A stretch of 64,000 nt of DNA from Neoalteromonas arenosi (GCF_030362855.1 NZ_JAUCBP010000012.1:124001-188000), one strand, 5' to 3'; shown: positions 36,076 through 44,851, numbered from the stretch's first letter. Notes: generated by a model from the letters alone, not told the origin. Numbers and translations are program-made.

Positions 36076-37860
36076 ATGTCAAACGCAACATTATCGAATG
36101 CAAAAATTCTATCGCCGAAACGCAATTCTACTCAGGCCGAGTCCATCCCCGAGTTAGTTACTGAGCAATTGGAACACTTTGGTATAAAACCTGATTCAGC
36201 CTATGGCCAAGCACTAGCAAATGCAGCCGAGCATTTGTATCAGAGTCAGGCCGACGTGATGCAGCTGTGGGATATAACCCAGCAGACACTTAATAACATT
36301 GACCAGAAAGAAAAAGTCGCTTACTTCAACGCGAAGAAATTCTTGTCTTTCCAAATCGCCAAAATTCTCGACTCATTGCAAAACCCGTTTCGAGCCACTT
36401 ATCAAAGTTTGTCAGGTCAAGACACAACCGCGGGCAAATCGCACTATCCGCTATTTGATAATGTCACGGCATTGTTTTCAGCTACGCCTGTAGTAGTGCG
36501 CACAGCAACCTATATTTACGCCTGTACCGAATGGGTTGATGACGCGTTCCAAGGCAAAGAATCTACGCACCAGATTTATTCACGCTTGTTAAACCCTACC
36601 AATATTTCTTTGGCCAATGCGATTGTTGATATGGAAGCCGGCCCATTTGCAGCGGACTACCTAGCATGGAACTTTAACTCTGGCATGGCTGCGATCGATG
36701 CAATGTTGTCAAACGTTTTGACTCACGGTGATGTGCTAGTGGTGTCACGCAATGTCTACGGCGGTGTTTTCCAGCTACTACACGACTACTTTTCCCGTGC
36801 AAACCGCATGGACATTCAGTTGGTATGGTTTGATGGCTATAGCGCAGAAGAGTTTGAAGCGTGCTTTAAACAAGCGCAACAGGATCACGCAGAGCGCTTA
36901 GCCAACGGTAAGTCATTGCATGTTTACATTGAGTCGCCGTGTAATCCACATGGCTTAGTACTCGACGTACCAGGGATTGCCAAAATTGCGCATCAGCACG
37001 ATGCATTGGTGATGCTCGACAGTACTTTGGCCACGCCGGTATTGGCGCAGCCCCTGCAACATCCAGACAAACAAGCCCGCCCGGACTATGTAGTTCACAG
37101 TTATACTAAAGATATTTGCGGTACTGGCGCGACAACGGCGGGAGTAGTGATCGGCGAAGCGTATCGCATGTTTCAATCAAAAGGTGATTGCGTCAATGGC
37201 TGGGACTGGTCACGTACTATGTTTTGGGATGTGTATTACATCAAAGGCGCATTCTTAGACTCAGAAAAAGCCTTTGACGTACTTACCGGCATGAAAACCT
37301 TGCCGCAGCGTATGATGAGTAAGGTCATTAATACGCTTGTTTTCACACAGTTCTTACAATCACACGAAGCGTTCAGAGTGAATTCAAGCGCTATTGCGAG
37401 TCACAAAAATGCCGCTATTTCACAAGCAACTATGCAGCATGGCTGGCCGTGCAGTTTGTTTACAGTTGATATGGAATCAGCCGGTTTAGATCGTGACACC
37501 TTCGTGCGTTTCTTTGATGCGTTAGAGCCGGCTTTTGGGCATCAAGTCAGCATCGGTCAAACCAATACCATTATTTTATGTCCAGCGCTGACGTCGCATT
37601 CGGAGCTTGATCGAGCGGAACAGGAGAAAGCGCAGATATTTATGACAACCATGCGGATCGCGATGGGCACCGATAACGTGAAAGCGTTAATAGCGCATTT
37701 TGTAAATGCAGCTCGGCTGCATATTGACCCAGTTGTTAATGGCTTTTCTGAGCAATTTATGTCGGCTGAAGAAATCGAGCGTCTCTATATGGACACTGCT
37801 ATGTCAGTGAGTCAGCAATACTTTAGTGATATGCCAAGCATGCAGGAGCTACTGGGCTAA
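36076..37860 (+). CDS. Long Cys/Met-metabolism-family PLP-dependent enzyme
   Basis: A 594-residue fold-type I PLP enzyme of the cystathionine gamma-synthase/methionine gamma-lyase group. Motifs are YSRLLNPT (residues 168-175), NSGMAAIDAML (201-211), VYIESPCNPHG, DSTLATPV and the PLP lysine Lys345 in VVHSYTKDICGTGATT. Usual family members have about 400 residues; this one carries some 125 extra N-terminal residues of helical character. A gamma-lyase or gamma-synthase reaction on a sulfur amino acid is likely but not proven. No ribosome-binding site lies before this ATG; the strong AGGGG upstream serves an overlapping 36-codon frame instead. Confidence 0.8.
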   Translation: MSNATLSNAKILSPKRNSTQAESIPELVTEQLEHFGIKPDSAYGQALANAAEHLYQSQADVMQLWDITQQTLNNIDQKEKVAYFNAKKFLSFQIAKILDSLQNPFRATYQSLSGQDTTAGKSHYPLFDNVTALFSATPVVVRTATYIYACTEWVDDAFQGKESTHQIYSRLLNPTNISLANAIVDMEAGPFAADYLAWNFNSGMAAIDAMLSNVLTHGDVLVVSRNVYGGVFQLLHDYFSRANRMDIQLVWFDGYSAEEFEACFKQAQQDHAERLANGKSLHVYIESPCNPHGLVLDVPGIAKIAHQHDALVMLDSTLATPVLAQPLQHPDKQARPDYVVHSYTKDICGTGATTAGVVIGEAYRMFQSKGDCVNGWDWSRTMFWDVYYIKGAFLDSEKAFDVLTGMKTLPQRMMSKVINTLVFTQFLQSHEAFRVNSSAIASHKNAAISQATMQHGWPCSLFTVDMESAGLDRDTFVRFFDALEPAFGHQVSIGQTNTIILCPALTSHSELDRAEQEKAQIFMTTMRIAMGTDNVKALIAHFVNAARLHIDPVVNGFSEQFMSAEEIERLYMDTAMSVSQQYFSDMPSMQELLG

Positions 37861-37877
37861 ATCACTGGCGAAAATTT

Positions 37878-37948
37878 ATAATCGGCCGATAAACTCTAAG
37901 GGAGGCGATAATAGTCTCCTTTAGGGTTGTTAACTAGGGGCCGATTAT
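37878..37948 (+). promoter_or_regulatory. Nested RNA hairpin covering the start of the SRPBCC gene
   Basis: An outer perfect 10-bp stem (ATAATCGGCC at 37878-37887 with GGCCGATTAT at 37939-37948) encloses an inner 13-bp stem (37892-37904 with 37916-37928, two G-U pairs, 11-base loop). The right outer arm covers part of the AGGGG ribosome-binding site and the first two bases of the ATG at 37947. It could control translation, or be part of a termination structure of the upstream gene; it lacks a T run. Confidence 0.55.
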
Positions 37949-38390
37949 GAGTCAACTTTCACTTACCATTCACCTAAATGCTTCCACCGCCGAAGTTTTC
38001 GAAGCGTTCGCTTTACCGGAAAAACTCGTGCAATGGTTTGCACCCGGCCAATCCGTTGTCGCGCAAGTGATGTCTAGTTTTGTTGAGGGCGGCAAATATA
38101 GCCTGACCATGCAAGAGCCAAGCGGTCAGCAATTTCAGCTCATTGGTCAATACCTCAATATCAGCGAGAATGAGCACTTACGCTATTCATGGGCTTGGGC
38201 TGATACCGCCGAGGAATCCCTGATCACCGAAGTGGATGTGGTTTTTGTCGCTGTAGATGAAGAAACCACTGAGTTAACGCTAACCCACAGTGGTTTTGCC
38301 AACGAAGCCGAACGCGACCAGCATCAACACGGCTGGATAGACTGCCTAGAGAAGCTGTCGCGTTTGGTATTGACTGAGACCTACGCCTGA
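37947..38390 (+). CDS. SRPBCC/AHSA1 domain protein
   Basis: A 147-residue single-domain protein of the activator-of-Hsp90 ATPase C-terminal (AHSA1) type in the START-like superfamily. Markers are the N-terminal strand LSLTIHLNASTAEVFEAFALPEKLVQWFAP, then GGKYSLTMQEPSG, LRYSWAW and the C-terminal helix HGWIDCLEKLSRL. Such proteins bind hydrophobic ligands; many are stress-regulated. No ArsR partner is next to it. Its last 10 bases overlap the convergent Old Yellow Enzyme gene. Confidence 0.83.
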   Translation: MSQLSLTIHLNASTAEVFEAFALPEKLVQWFAPGQSVVAQVMSSFVEGGKYSLTMQEPSGQQFQLIGQYLNISENEHLRYSWAWADTAEESLITEVDVVFVAVDEETTELTLTHSGFANEAERDQHQHGWIDCLEKLSRLVLTETYA

Positions 38391-39469
38391 TAAGTGGGAT
38401 AGTCGGTATACCCTTTTGCGCCATCCGTATACCAATAAGTCATATCGTCAGCAGGGGCTAGAGGCCAATCGTTTGCCATGCGCTGCGGTAAGTCTGGGTT
38501 ACTGATATAAGGGCGACCAAAGGCAATCAAGTCGGCTTGGCCAGATGCAAGGGCGGTTTCGGCCGTCTCCTGCGAATATCCACAGTTACCGATGATTAAG
38601 CCGTCGAATAACGGTCGGAAGTCACTTAATGTCATAGGCTCGCCGCGCTCGTGGAAGCCAAATGCCAAGCCATCCATCACGTGCAAATAACCAAGTTTAT
38701 AACTGTTTAAAGTTTTCGCCACAGCCGTGAACAGCGCTTGATAATCATCACAGCCCATATCGTTAAAAACGCCGTTTGGTGAGATCCGGGCACCGACCTT
38801 GTCTGGTGACCAGACAGTCAATACAGCTTCGACAACACGCTTTAACAAGCGCATACGATTTTCAATTGAGCCGCCATACTCATCGTCACGTTGATTACTG
38901 CGACCGTCTAAAAATTGATTGATAAGATAACCGTTTGCGGCGTGTATCTCGACACCGTCGAAACCCGCTTCCATAGCGTACTGAGCTGCTCGCCGATAAT
39001 CGTCAACTGTGCGGTCGATATCATCAATTGTCATTGGGCGTGGCACTTCGTAATCTTTCTTACCTTCAGGCGTGTGGATCTGGTCGCCTTCGAGTTTTAC
39101 TGCAGAGGCTGACAAGGGTAATTCGCCAGCGTGGAAATCGCTATGTGAGGCACGTCCACAATGCCACATTTGGAGAATCATTTTGCTGCCCTTTGCATGT
39201 ACTGCATCAGTTATAGCTCGCCAGCCGTCACGCATTTCGGTTGTATATATACCAGGTGAATTAACCCAACCATTACCTTGTGCTGACACTGTTGTTGCTT
39301 CTGTGATCAGTAATCCTGCGGTTGAGCGTTGGCTATAATATTCCGCCATAAGCGCATTGGGAACACGAGTTGGGCCAGCGCGCCCGCGAGTCAAAGGGGC
39401 AAGGACAAAACGATTCTTTAGGTTATCGCCGGCAAATGCCAAACTATCAAAAAGAGTGGTCTGTGACAC
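38381..39469 (-). CDS. Old Yellow Enzyme-type FMN alkene reductase (NemA-like)
   Basis: A 362-residue flavin enzyme that reduces activated C=C bonds of electrophiles using NAD(P)H. The TIM-barrel motifs are clear: FVLAPLTRGRAGPTRVPNALMAEYYSQRS at the N terminus, LQMWHCGRASH, GFDGVEIHAANGYLINQFLDGRSNQRDDEYGG-like segment (FMN and substrate His/Asn), and the C-terminal IAFGRPYISNPDLP. It fits N-ethylmaleimide reductase and relatives. No TetR/NemR gene is adjacent, but repeated half-sites lie upstream. Confidence 0.9.
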   Translation of the reverse strand: MSQTTLFDSLAFAGDNLKNRFVLAPLTRGRAGPTRVPNALMAEYYSQRSTAGLLITEATTVSAQGNGWVNSPGIYTTEMRDGWRAITDAVHAKGSKMILQMWHCGRASHSDFHAGELPLSASAVKLEGDQIHTPEGKKDYEVPRPMTIDDIDRTVDDYRRAAQYAMEAGFDGVEIHAANGYLINQFLDGRSNQRDDEYGGSIENRMRLLKRVVEAVLTVWSPDKVGARISPNGVFNDMGCDDYQALFTAVAKTLNSYKLGYLHVMDGLAFGFHERGEPMTLSDFRPLFDGLIIGNCGYSQETAETALASGQADLIAFGRPYISNPDLPQRMANDWPLAPADDMTYWYTDGAKGYTDYPTYQA

Positions 39470-39497
39470 AAGATTTCTCCGTTGGTCATTAAAGATT

Positions 39498-39568
39498 AAT
39501 CACTTATATGTAGGCTATTGAGAATCGATCAACCAAGTGATTGGTTATAACATAAACCAATCACTTGG
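39498..39568. repeat. Inverted repeat and half-sites upstream of the Old Yellow Enzyme gene
   Basis: CCAAGTGATTGGTT (39533-39546) and AACCAATCACTTGG (39555-39568) are exact inverted copies with an 8-base spacer. A third copy of the core AATCACTT lies at 39498-39505. There is no T run, so an operator is more likely than a terminator of the upstream aminopeptidase gene. Confidence 0.6.
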
Positions 39569-39586
39569 CTTGACTGCGCTGCAATC

Positions 39587-41128
39587 TTATTGACTAGTTT
39601 CGCTCTCTTGACGGATCAACTGATCCATGAATCGGACGCCCCAGCCAGCTTTGCCACGTGGTGTAACAGAGTTGGCTTCGGTCAAATAATCGACACCGGC
39701 AATGTCTAAATGTACCCAAGGCAAGGACTCGTCGACAAACGTTGCAACGACAGCTGCACCAATACTCGCACCAGGATTACCAGCGCCAGAATTCTTAATA
39801 TCTGCCGTCTCTGATTTGATTTGTTTAAAGTGGTTAGGATGCAGTGGTAATGGCCAAACGTGCTCACCAGAAGCCTCACCAATACTCATCATTCGTTGTG
39901 CAAGCGCAAAGTCACGTGTGATCACAGCTGCATACTCATCACTAAGCGCACGCACTGCTGAGCCTGTCAGTGTCGCAATATTGACTAGCAAACGTGGCTT
40001 GTATTCTTGTTGGGCATAGTAAACGGCATCAGCTAGCAATAAGCGACCTTCGGCGTCAGTAGATATAATCTCAATGCTAGTGCCCTGCATGGTCAATAAT
40101 ACATCTCCTGGACGGATAGCGTCTTCAGCCGGCATATTTTCAGCCAGTGGCATCAATCCAACCACGTTGACCGGCGCCTCGCGTTTAGCAATGGCTAACA
40201 TGGTACCCGCCACCGCCGCAGCGCCGGATAGATCGGATTTCATTGTCCACATATTGTTATTGGGCTTGAGACTGATACCGCCAGTGTCGAATGTCACCCC
40301 TTTACCTACCAACGCAATCGGCGCGTGACCGTCATTCACGCCGTTGTATTCAATAACCAATAAACGAGGCTCGTGAATTGAGCCGCGTCCGACACCGAGT
40401 AGGGCTCCCATATTGAGTTTGCGCATTTGACGCACGTTCAATACTTTAATATCGACGTTGTCGACGCCTTTGAACTGCGCTTTGATACGATCGACAAATT
40501 CTATCGGATACACTGCATTACCTGGTTCATTAGCCATATCCCGAGCCAGGTAAATGCCATCGGCGATATGTACAAGATCCTGATTGAAGATTTGTTGTGC
40601 CTCAGACGCAACAGAGCTTACGAGAATAAAATGTTGATCAAGAGGCTTGTCTTGTTGATAGCGACTAAAGTGATATCCGCGTAGTGTCATGCCAAGCATC
40701 GCGTTGGCTTGCTGTTCAGCGGTTATACCCGGAATATCAAACAAAACTGGGAGGGGCTTTGCAGCCTTGTCTTGGAGCCACGCTGTAATCTCGCCACCGA
40801 GATTTTGCCACGCAACGTTTTCGCGCACAGGTGTCTCGGCTAACAACTTGACGTACACCGTATTAAAATTTCCCACGCCGTGAAACGTTAGGTGCATAGC
40901 ATGTTCGTCATCACTCAGGGCTGCCTTTAATTGGCGTAAAAACTCGCCATTACTAGTTTGATTGAGCTGTTGACCAAGCTCACTTAGGCTAAGTGAGTCA
41001 GACATTACGATGGCAGTCTTGCCGTCATTGATTGGCAGGCGTTCAGCTACGTTAAAATTTACCGGTGTAGCAAAAGCAGAAGTAATCACAGAAAAAAGGG
41101 CTAAAGCAGTGGTTAAAAGTTTGCGCAT
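39587..41128 (-). CDS. Exported M17 family leucyl aminopeptidase
   Basis: A 513-residue M17 aminopeptidase with a signal peptide (MRKLLTTALALFSVITSAFA), unlike the normally cytoplasmic PepA/PepB. The metal-binding core is complete: VGKGVTFDTGGISLK, MKSDLSGAAAV and the signature STDAEGRLLLADAVYYA, with ATLTG following. It would remove N-terminal residues from peptides in the periplasm using two metal ions. The start at 41128 is chosen because GGAG lies 6 bases upstream and the signal peptide begins there; Met at 41140 is the alternative. Confidence 0.9.
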   Translation of the reverse strand: MRKLLTTALALFSVITSAFATPVNFNVAERLPINDGKTAIVMSDSLSLSELGQQLNQTSNGEFLRQLKAALSDDEHAMHLTFHGVGNFNTVYVKLLAETPVRENVAWQNLGGEITAWLQDKAAKPLPVLFDIPGITAEQQANAMLGMTLRGYHFSRYQQDKPLDQHFILVSSVASEAQQIFNQDLVHIADGIYLARDMANEPGNAVYPIEFVDRIKAQFKGVDNVDIKVLNVRQMRKLNMGALLGVGRGSIHEPRLLVIEYNGVNDGHAPIALVGKGVTFDTGGISLKPNNNMWTMKSDLSGAAAVAGTMLAIAKREAPVNVVGLMPLAENMPAEDAIRPGDVLLTMQGTSIEIISTDAEGRLLLADAVYYAQQEYKPRLLVNIATLTGSAVRALSDEYAAVITRDFALAQRMMSIGEASGEHVWPLPLHPNHFKQIKSETADIKNSGAGNPGASIGAAVVATFVDESLPWVHLDIAGVDYLTEANSVTPRGKAGWGVRFMDQLIRQESETSQ

Positions 41129-41225
41129 GCTTATCTCCATAGCACAGTTATTTGTTTTAACGTCATCCGCTTGGCTGCGCGTGAGACGTTCAGACTGGGC
41201 TCATGTTACTGATTCAAACGCACAA

Positions 41226-41262
41226 AAAAACCTGAATAAAGTGAAACTTTAATCAGGTTTTT
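41226..41262 (-). terminator. Terminator of the DUF4136 gene
   Basis: A long stem (AAAAACCTGA and ATAAAGT pairing with ACTTTAA and TCAGGTTTTT, one mismatch) with a 3-base loop. On the minus strand it ends in seven T, 19 bases after the DUF4136 stop. Confidence 0.88.
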
Positions 41263-41280
41263 ATTGGTTTTGGATAGCAC

Positions 41281-41832
41281 TTACTGGGGGGGGAACTCGG
41301 CTATCATAGCACTGACTACTCGATTAATTTTTTCTTCACGCTCTTGAGGGGATAAGCTCTTAGATAATGTGTTAGCGGCAGAGCTGCTCCACACGACAGT
41401 TTTTGCTTTAGCATCGATTATATCGACAACTAATGTCCCTACTGTGTACTCACGCACACGCGTGGTGGGCACATGTGCACGATGATAAGGCCCATACCAC
41501 CAGAACGGACGAATCCCCCATGTTGTGTAGTAAGTATCCACATCGATGCGTTTTTCGTAGCTGGTGTGGAATGCGACTAAAAAGTCAGCGCCACTCTCTG
41601 CGACGAGTTGATGCCCTTGGCCTTGCAGAGCGCTAGTTATAGCATCTTTAACACGCTTGTTGAGTAAAGTGGTCACAGAGCCATCGCTACTTGCTTCAGG
41701 TGCAAATGCAAATGTCTTCAAATGGTCGAAATTGGCGCTAGTATCAAAGTCCGTGTTTACTCTCGGGGCAAGAGTGCATGCGCTGAGAATAAAGCTTAAA
41801 AAAGCGATTAACAGGATACGGCTACGCGGCAT
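41281..41832 (-). CDS. DUF4136 family lipoprotein
   Basis: A 183-residue lipoprotein (lipobox LSAC) with the DUF4136 pattern: NFDHLKTFAFAPEA, a helix with KRVKDAITSALQGQGHQLV, ADFLVAFHTSYEKRI, and VGTLVVDIIDAKAKTVVWSSSA near the end. DUF4136 lipoproteins are widespread and of unknown function. The middle has the Trp/Tyr-rich stretch typical of the family. It is monocistronic with its own terminator. Confidence 0.87.
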   Translation of the reverse strand: MPRSRILLIAFLSFILSACTLAPRVNTDFDTSANFDHLKTFAFAPEASSDGSVTTLLNKRVKDAITSALQGQGHQLVAESGADFLVAFHTSYEKRIDVDTYYTTWGIRPFWWYGPYHRAHVPTTRVREYTVGTLVVDIIDAKAKTVVWSSSAANTLSKSLSPQEREEKINRVVSAMIAEFPPQ

Positions 41833-41896
41833 GTTGATTCCTCTGCGTTATGGTTTTTAATATAGACCGGCATGGCGCCGATCTAGTTCATCAATT

Positions 41897-42367
41897 TTAA
41901 TAGTGTGGCAGTTTTTGACTGACCTGTACATCGTATACGAGCGCGGTTTCTACGTGGTTTACTTCTGTTCTTGCCGTGATTGCATCAAAAACAAAATCGC
42001 GTAAATGCAGTGCGTTAGGTACGCTTACATGCAACAGGAAGTCATTCTCGCCGCCAGTGTGATAGAGACTAACAACCTCATTTGTGTCGAGTAGATCGGC
42101 TTGAAAGCCGGCAATCGTATCGCGGTCGTGATTTGACAAACGCACTGCAACCATTGCCTGAATGTGACCACCTAAAGCTTCATGATCGACTTGTAGCATG
42201 CTCGAACGTATTACTTCGCTGGCATATAAGCGCTTGACGCGCTCATGACAGGATGAAGGCGCAAGACCTACGGCTTCTGCTAGCGTCTTGTTATTTAGAT
42301 TTGGGTTTGCATAGAGGTGCGCTAATAATTGCACATCAGTGGGATCTAAAAGCTGTTTCCTTGCCAT
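41897..42367 (-). CDS. Lrp/AsnC family transcriptional regulator
   Basis: A 156-residue regulator with an N-terminal winged helix (residues 6-60; DVQLLAHLYANPNLNNKTLAEAVGLAPSSCHERVKRLY) and a C-terminal RAM ligand-binding domain (VAVRLSNHDR, YHTGGENDFLLHVSV). Such proteins respond to amino acids. It follows anmK by 9 bases, which is an unusual place; the target genes are unknown. Confidence 0.9.
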   Translation of the reverse strand: MARKQLLDPTDVQLLAHLYANPNLNNKTLAEAVGLAPSSCHERVKRLYASEVIRSSMLQVDHEALGGHIQAMVAVRLSNHDRDTIAGFQADLLDTNEVVSLYHTGGENDFLLHVSVPNALHLRDFVFDAITARTEVNHVETALVYDVQVSQKLPHY

Positions 42368-42376
42368 AAGCTTGCC

Positions 42377-43519
42377 TTAAATAGGTAACACTAAGCTGCC
42401 TAGTACAGCTGCTGCCCGGGCGCCGGTCACTGCTGGCATATTACCCGGTAATTTATGCCAATATTGATGTGCTAACCATGCAAAAGCAAGTGCTTCGACA
42501 TGCATGGGATGAATATTTTTTGTCGCAGTGGAGGCAATCGTATAACGGGGCAGTATTTGGCTTAGCGTCTTAATTAGGTATTGATTGAACACTCCGCCAC
42601 CACAGACTAACACTTTCTGAGCTGACGGAAATGATTCTATCGCCGTCGCGACTGAGCGCGCAGTGACGAGTAACAGGCTTGCCTGGATATCTGCCGGAGC
42701 ATAGTTCATTAAATCGGGGACACGTGATTCAAGCCAGGTTAAATTGAAGTACTCGCGACCCGTGCTTTTAGGGAAGTGGAGACTAAAGTATGGGTCTTGC
42801 AAACAAGCCTCAATGACTTTTTGTTGCGGGCTACCGCTTACCGCCCAAGCACCACTAACATCGTAAGCACCGCCGTGAAAACGTCGATACCAGGCATCCA
42901 GTAAGGTATTGGCTGGGCCGGTATCAAAACCCACTACAGTCTCTTGTAAGTTTTTACTGTGTGTGGCGGGTAAATACGTGATGTTGGCAATACCGCCCAA
43001 ATTCAGCACGATTTGAGCCTCATCAGGGCTGCTGAGCATTGCATGATGAAAGGCCGGAGCTAATGGCGCGCCTTGACCACCAAGCGCCATATCCTTGCGG
43101 CGAAAATCAGCAACCACGGGTATTTGAGTGCGAGTAGCAATAATATTCGGATCACCGACCTGTAGTGTAAATCTACTGTTGGGGTAGCCTCGGCGCTCGG
43201 TTGGGCGATGACGAATGGTTTGGCCATGGGAACCAATCGCAGTTACTTGCTCGGCGTTAACGTTCGAAGTTGCCAATAAGTGCTCAACAGCTTGACTAAA
43301 AACTTCTGCAACACCATTTTCTACTATACCAAGGGATTCTATTTCGTGATCACCTGAGGTGCACAGTGTCTGTAATTGCGCAAGTAAAGGCGCAGGATAA
43401 GGGCAGTGAGTATGGGCTATGACGTTGGCAGAGGTTGACGATATTGAGGCGAGCACGGCGTCTACACCGTCCATACTTGTGCCTGACATCAGACCGATAA
43501 AAAGTGCATCAGATGCCAT
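42377..43519 (-). CDS. anmK: Anhydro-N-acetylmuramic acid kinase
   Basis: A 380-residue sugar kinase of peptidoglycan recycling that turns 1,6-anhydro-MurNAc into MurNAc-6-phosphate. The N-terminal phosphate-binding motif GLMSGTSMDGVDAVL, GSHGQTIRH, FRRKDMALGGQGAPLAPAFH, LNLGGIANITYL, GFDTGPAN and the C-terminal VCGGGVFN are all family hallmarks. It lies 9 bases after mepM and 9 bases before the Lrp gene, so a mepM-anmK-lrp operon is likely. Confidence 0.95.
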   Translation of the reverse strand: MASDALFIGLMSGTSMDGVDAVLASISSTSANVIAHTHCPYPAPLLAQLQTLCTSGDHEIESLGIVENGVAEVFSQAVEHLLATSNVNAEQVTAIGSHGQTIRHRPTERRGYPNSRFTLQVGDPNIIATRTQIPVVADFRRKDMALGGQGAPLAPAFHHAMLSSPDEAQIVLNLGGIANITYLPATHSKNLQETVVGFDTGPANTLLDAWYRRFHGGAYDVSGAWAVSGSPQQKVIEACLQDPYFSLHFPKSTGREYFNLTWLESRVPDLMNYAPADIQASLLLVTARSVATAIESFPSAQKVLVCGGGVFNQYLIKTLSQILPRYTIASTATKNIHPMHVEALAFAWLAHQYWHKLPGNMPAVTGARAAAVLGSLVLPI

Positions 43520-43528
43520 CAGTGGCGC

Positions 43529-44851
43529 TTAGTTCATGGCTAACATTATGCGCTTGTTATTACTTAGCTGTGCTAAGCGAGTCGCGGCGATTTGTTCAAA
43601 CTCTGCGCGTTGTCGCGGGTCAATCGGGTCGGCTTTGGGTAGTTCAACAGTCCGCGGGTTGCGATGCACACCGTCGACTAAAAATTCATAGTGCAAGTGA
43701 GCCCCGGTTACCATGCCCGAGCTACCCAAATAGCCAATGACTTGACCTTGCTTGACGGTTTCACCGACTTTGACAGCACGACTCTTGAAGTGCAGATATT
43801 TGGTTGTGTATTTCTCACCGTGTTGTACAAAGACATGGTGACCATTGTATTTATCGTATCCGGATTTAATCACTTTGCCGTCACCCGCTGACATTACAGG
43901 GGAGCCAATCGGTGCAACGTAATCTACACCGCGGTGTGGCTTAATTCGCTTGAGTACTGGGTGGAAACGCACAGGGTTAAAGTTAGAACTCACGCGAGTG
44001 AAATGGATTGGTGCGCGTAGAAAGCTTTTGCGCATACTGCGACCGTCTGATGTGTAATAGTTGCCATCAGTAAATTTAATCGCGTTGAATTCTTCGTTCT
44101 GGTTGACGAATTCAGCTGCGACGATGTCGCCATAACCAATAAATTCGCCAGCGATGTACTGTTCTTCAAATACGATGTTAAACGTATCACCACTGCGGAT
44201 CTCGGAAGCGAAGTCAATGTCCCATCCGAAGATACCGGCGAGCTCCATTATTTGATTGTCGGTTAGACCGGCTTCAACACCGGCGTTCCAGAAACTGCTT
44301 GAGATCTCACCTTGTGCAAAACTCAGGCGAATATCGACTTCTTTTTGTTCGATATGAGAATTTATAGTGCGCGACTTAACAACGCCTGGCTCGGGGTAGG
44401 CAGCCTCTATGTACAAAGTATCTGTTGGTGAGTATTGGTACTTAAGACCGCTGAAGAGGCCCTCTTCATTGATTTTGATACTGATCTGCTCGCCAGGCAT
44501 TAACGAAATCAGCATTTTCGCTAATTCGCCAGCCCGTGATACCTCATGAGTATCTCGAGGAGTCAGTCCTGCGCGCTTAAAAATACGTGCCAGAGTATCA
44601 CCAGATCTGACCGTGTAATCTACCCATTGAGACTCGTTGTCAAAAACGTCAACGTGTGTAGAGTTTAGCTCGGGTAAATCGACTTGATAGCGAACGCCAG
44701 TTTCAAGTTGACTAATTTCAGCATGGCGTGATGCCACTACAGGCTCCGAAGGAAAAAACAGCACCAACGCGCACATTGCAGCTGTCGCGGAAACGGCTAC
44801 TTTATGTCGCGGTGGAAGGGCGTGAAATAGGGATTTCAGCTGTTGTTTCAT
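43529..44851 (-). CDS. mepM: M23 peptidoglycan DD-endopeptidase, MepM-type
   Basis: A 440-residue envelope protein with an N-terminal membrane anchor (residues 19-35), an OapA/LysM-like region (VRSGDTLARIFKRAGL) and a C-terminal M23 (LytM) domain. The zinc ligands are in PHRGVDYVAP and HLHYEF, so it should be active and cut peptide cross-links to allow wall growth. It is divergent from tyrS and in operon with anmK. The tyrS-mepM-anmK order is conserved in Gammaproteobacteria. Confidence 0.93.
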   Translation of the reverse strand: MKQQLKSLFHALPPRHKVAVSATAAMCALVLFFPSEPVVASRHAEISQLETGVRYQVDLPELNSTHVDVFDNESQWVDYTVRSGDTLARIFKRAGLTPRDTHEVSRAGELAKMLISLMPGEQISIKINEEGLFSGLKYQYSPTDTLYIEAAYPEPGVVKSRTINSHIEQKEVDIRLSFAQGEISSSFWNAGVEAGLTDNQIMELAGIFGWDIDFASEIRSGDTFNIVFEEQYIAGEFIGYGDIVAAEFVNQNEEFNAIKFTDGNYYTSDGRSMRKSFLRAPIHFTRVSSNFNPVRFHPVLKRIKPHRGVDYVAPIGSPVMSAGDGKVIKSGYDKYNGHHVFVQHGEKYTTKYLHFKSRAVKVGETVKQGQVIGYLGSSGMVTGAHLHYEFLVDGVHRNPRTVELPKADPIDPRQRAEFEQIAATRLAQLSNNKRIMLAMN

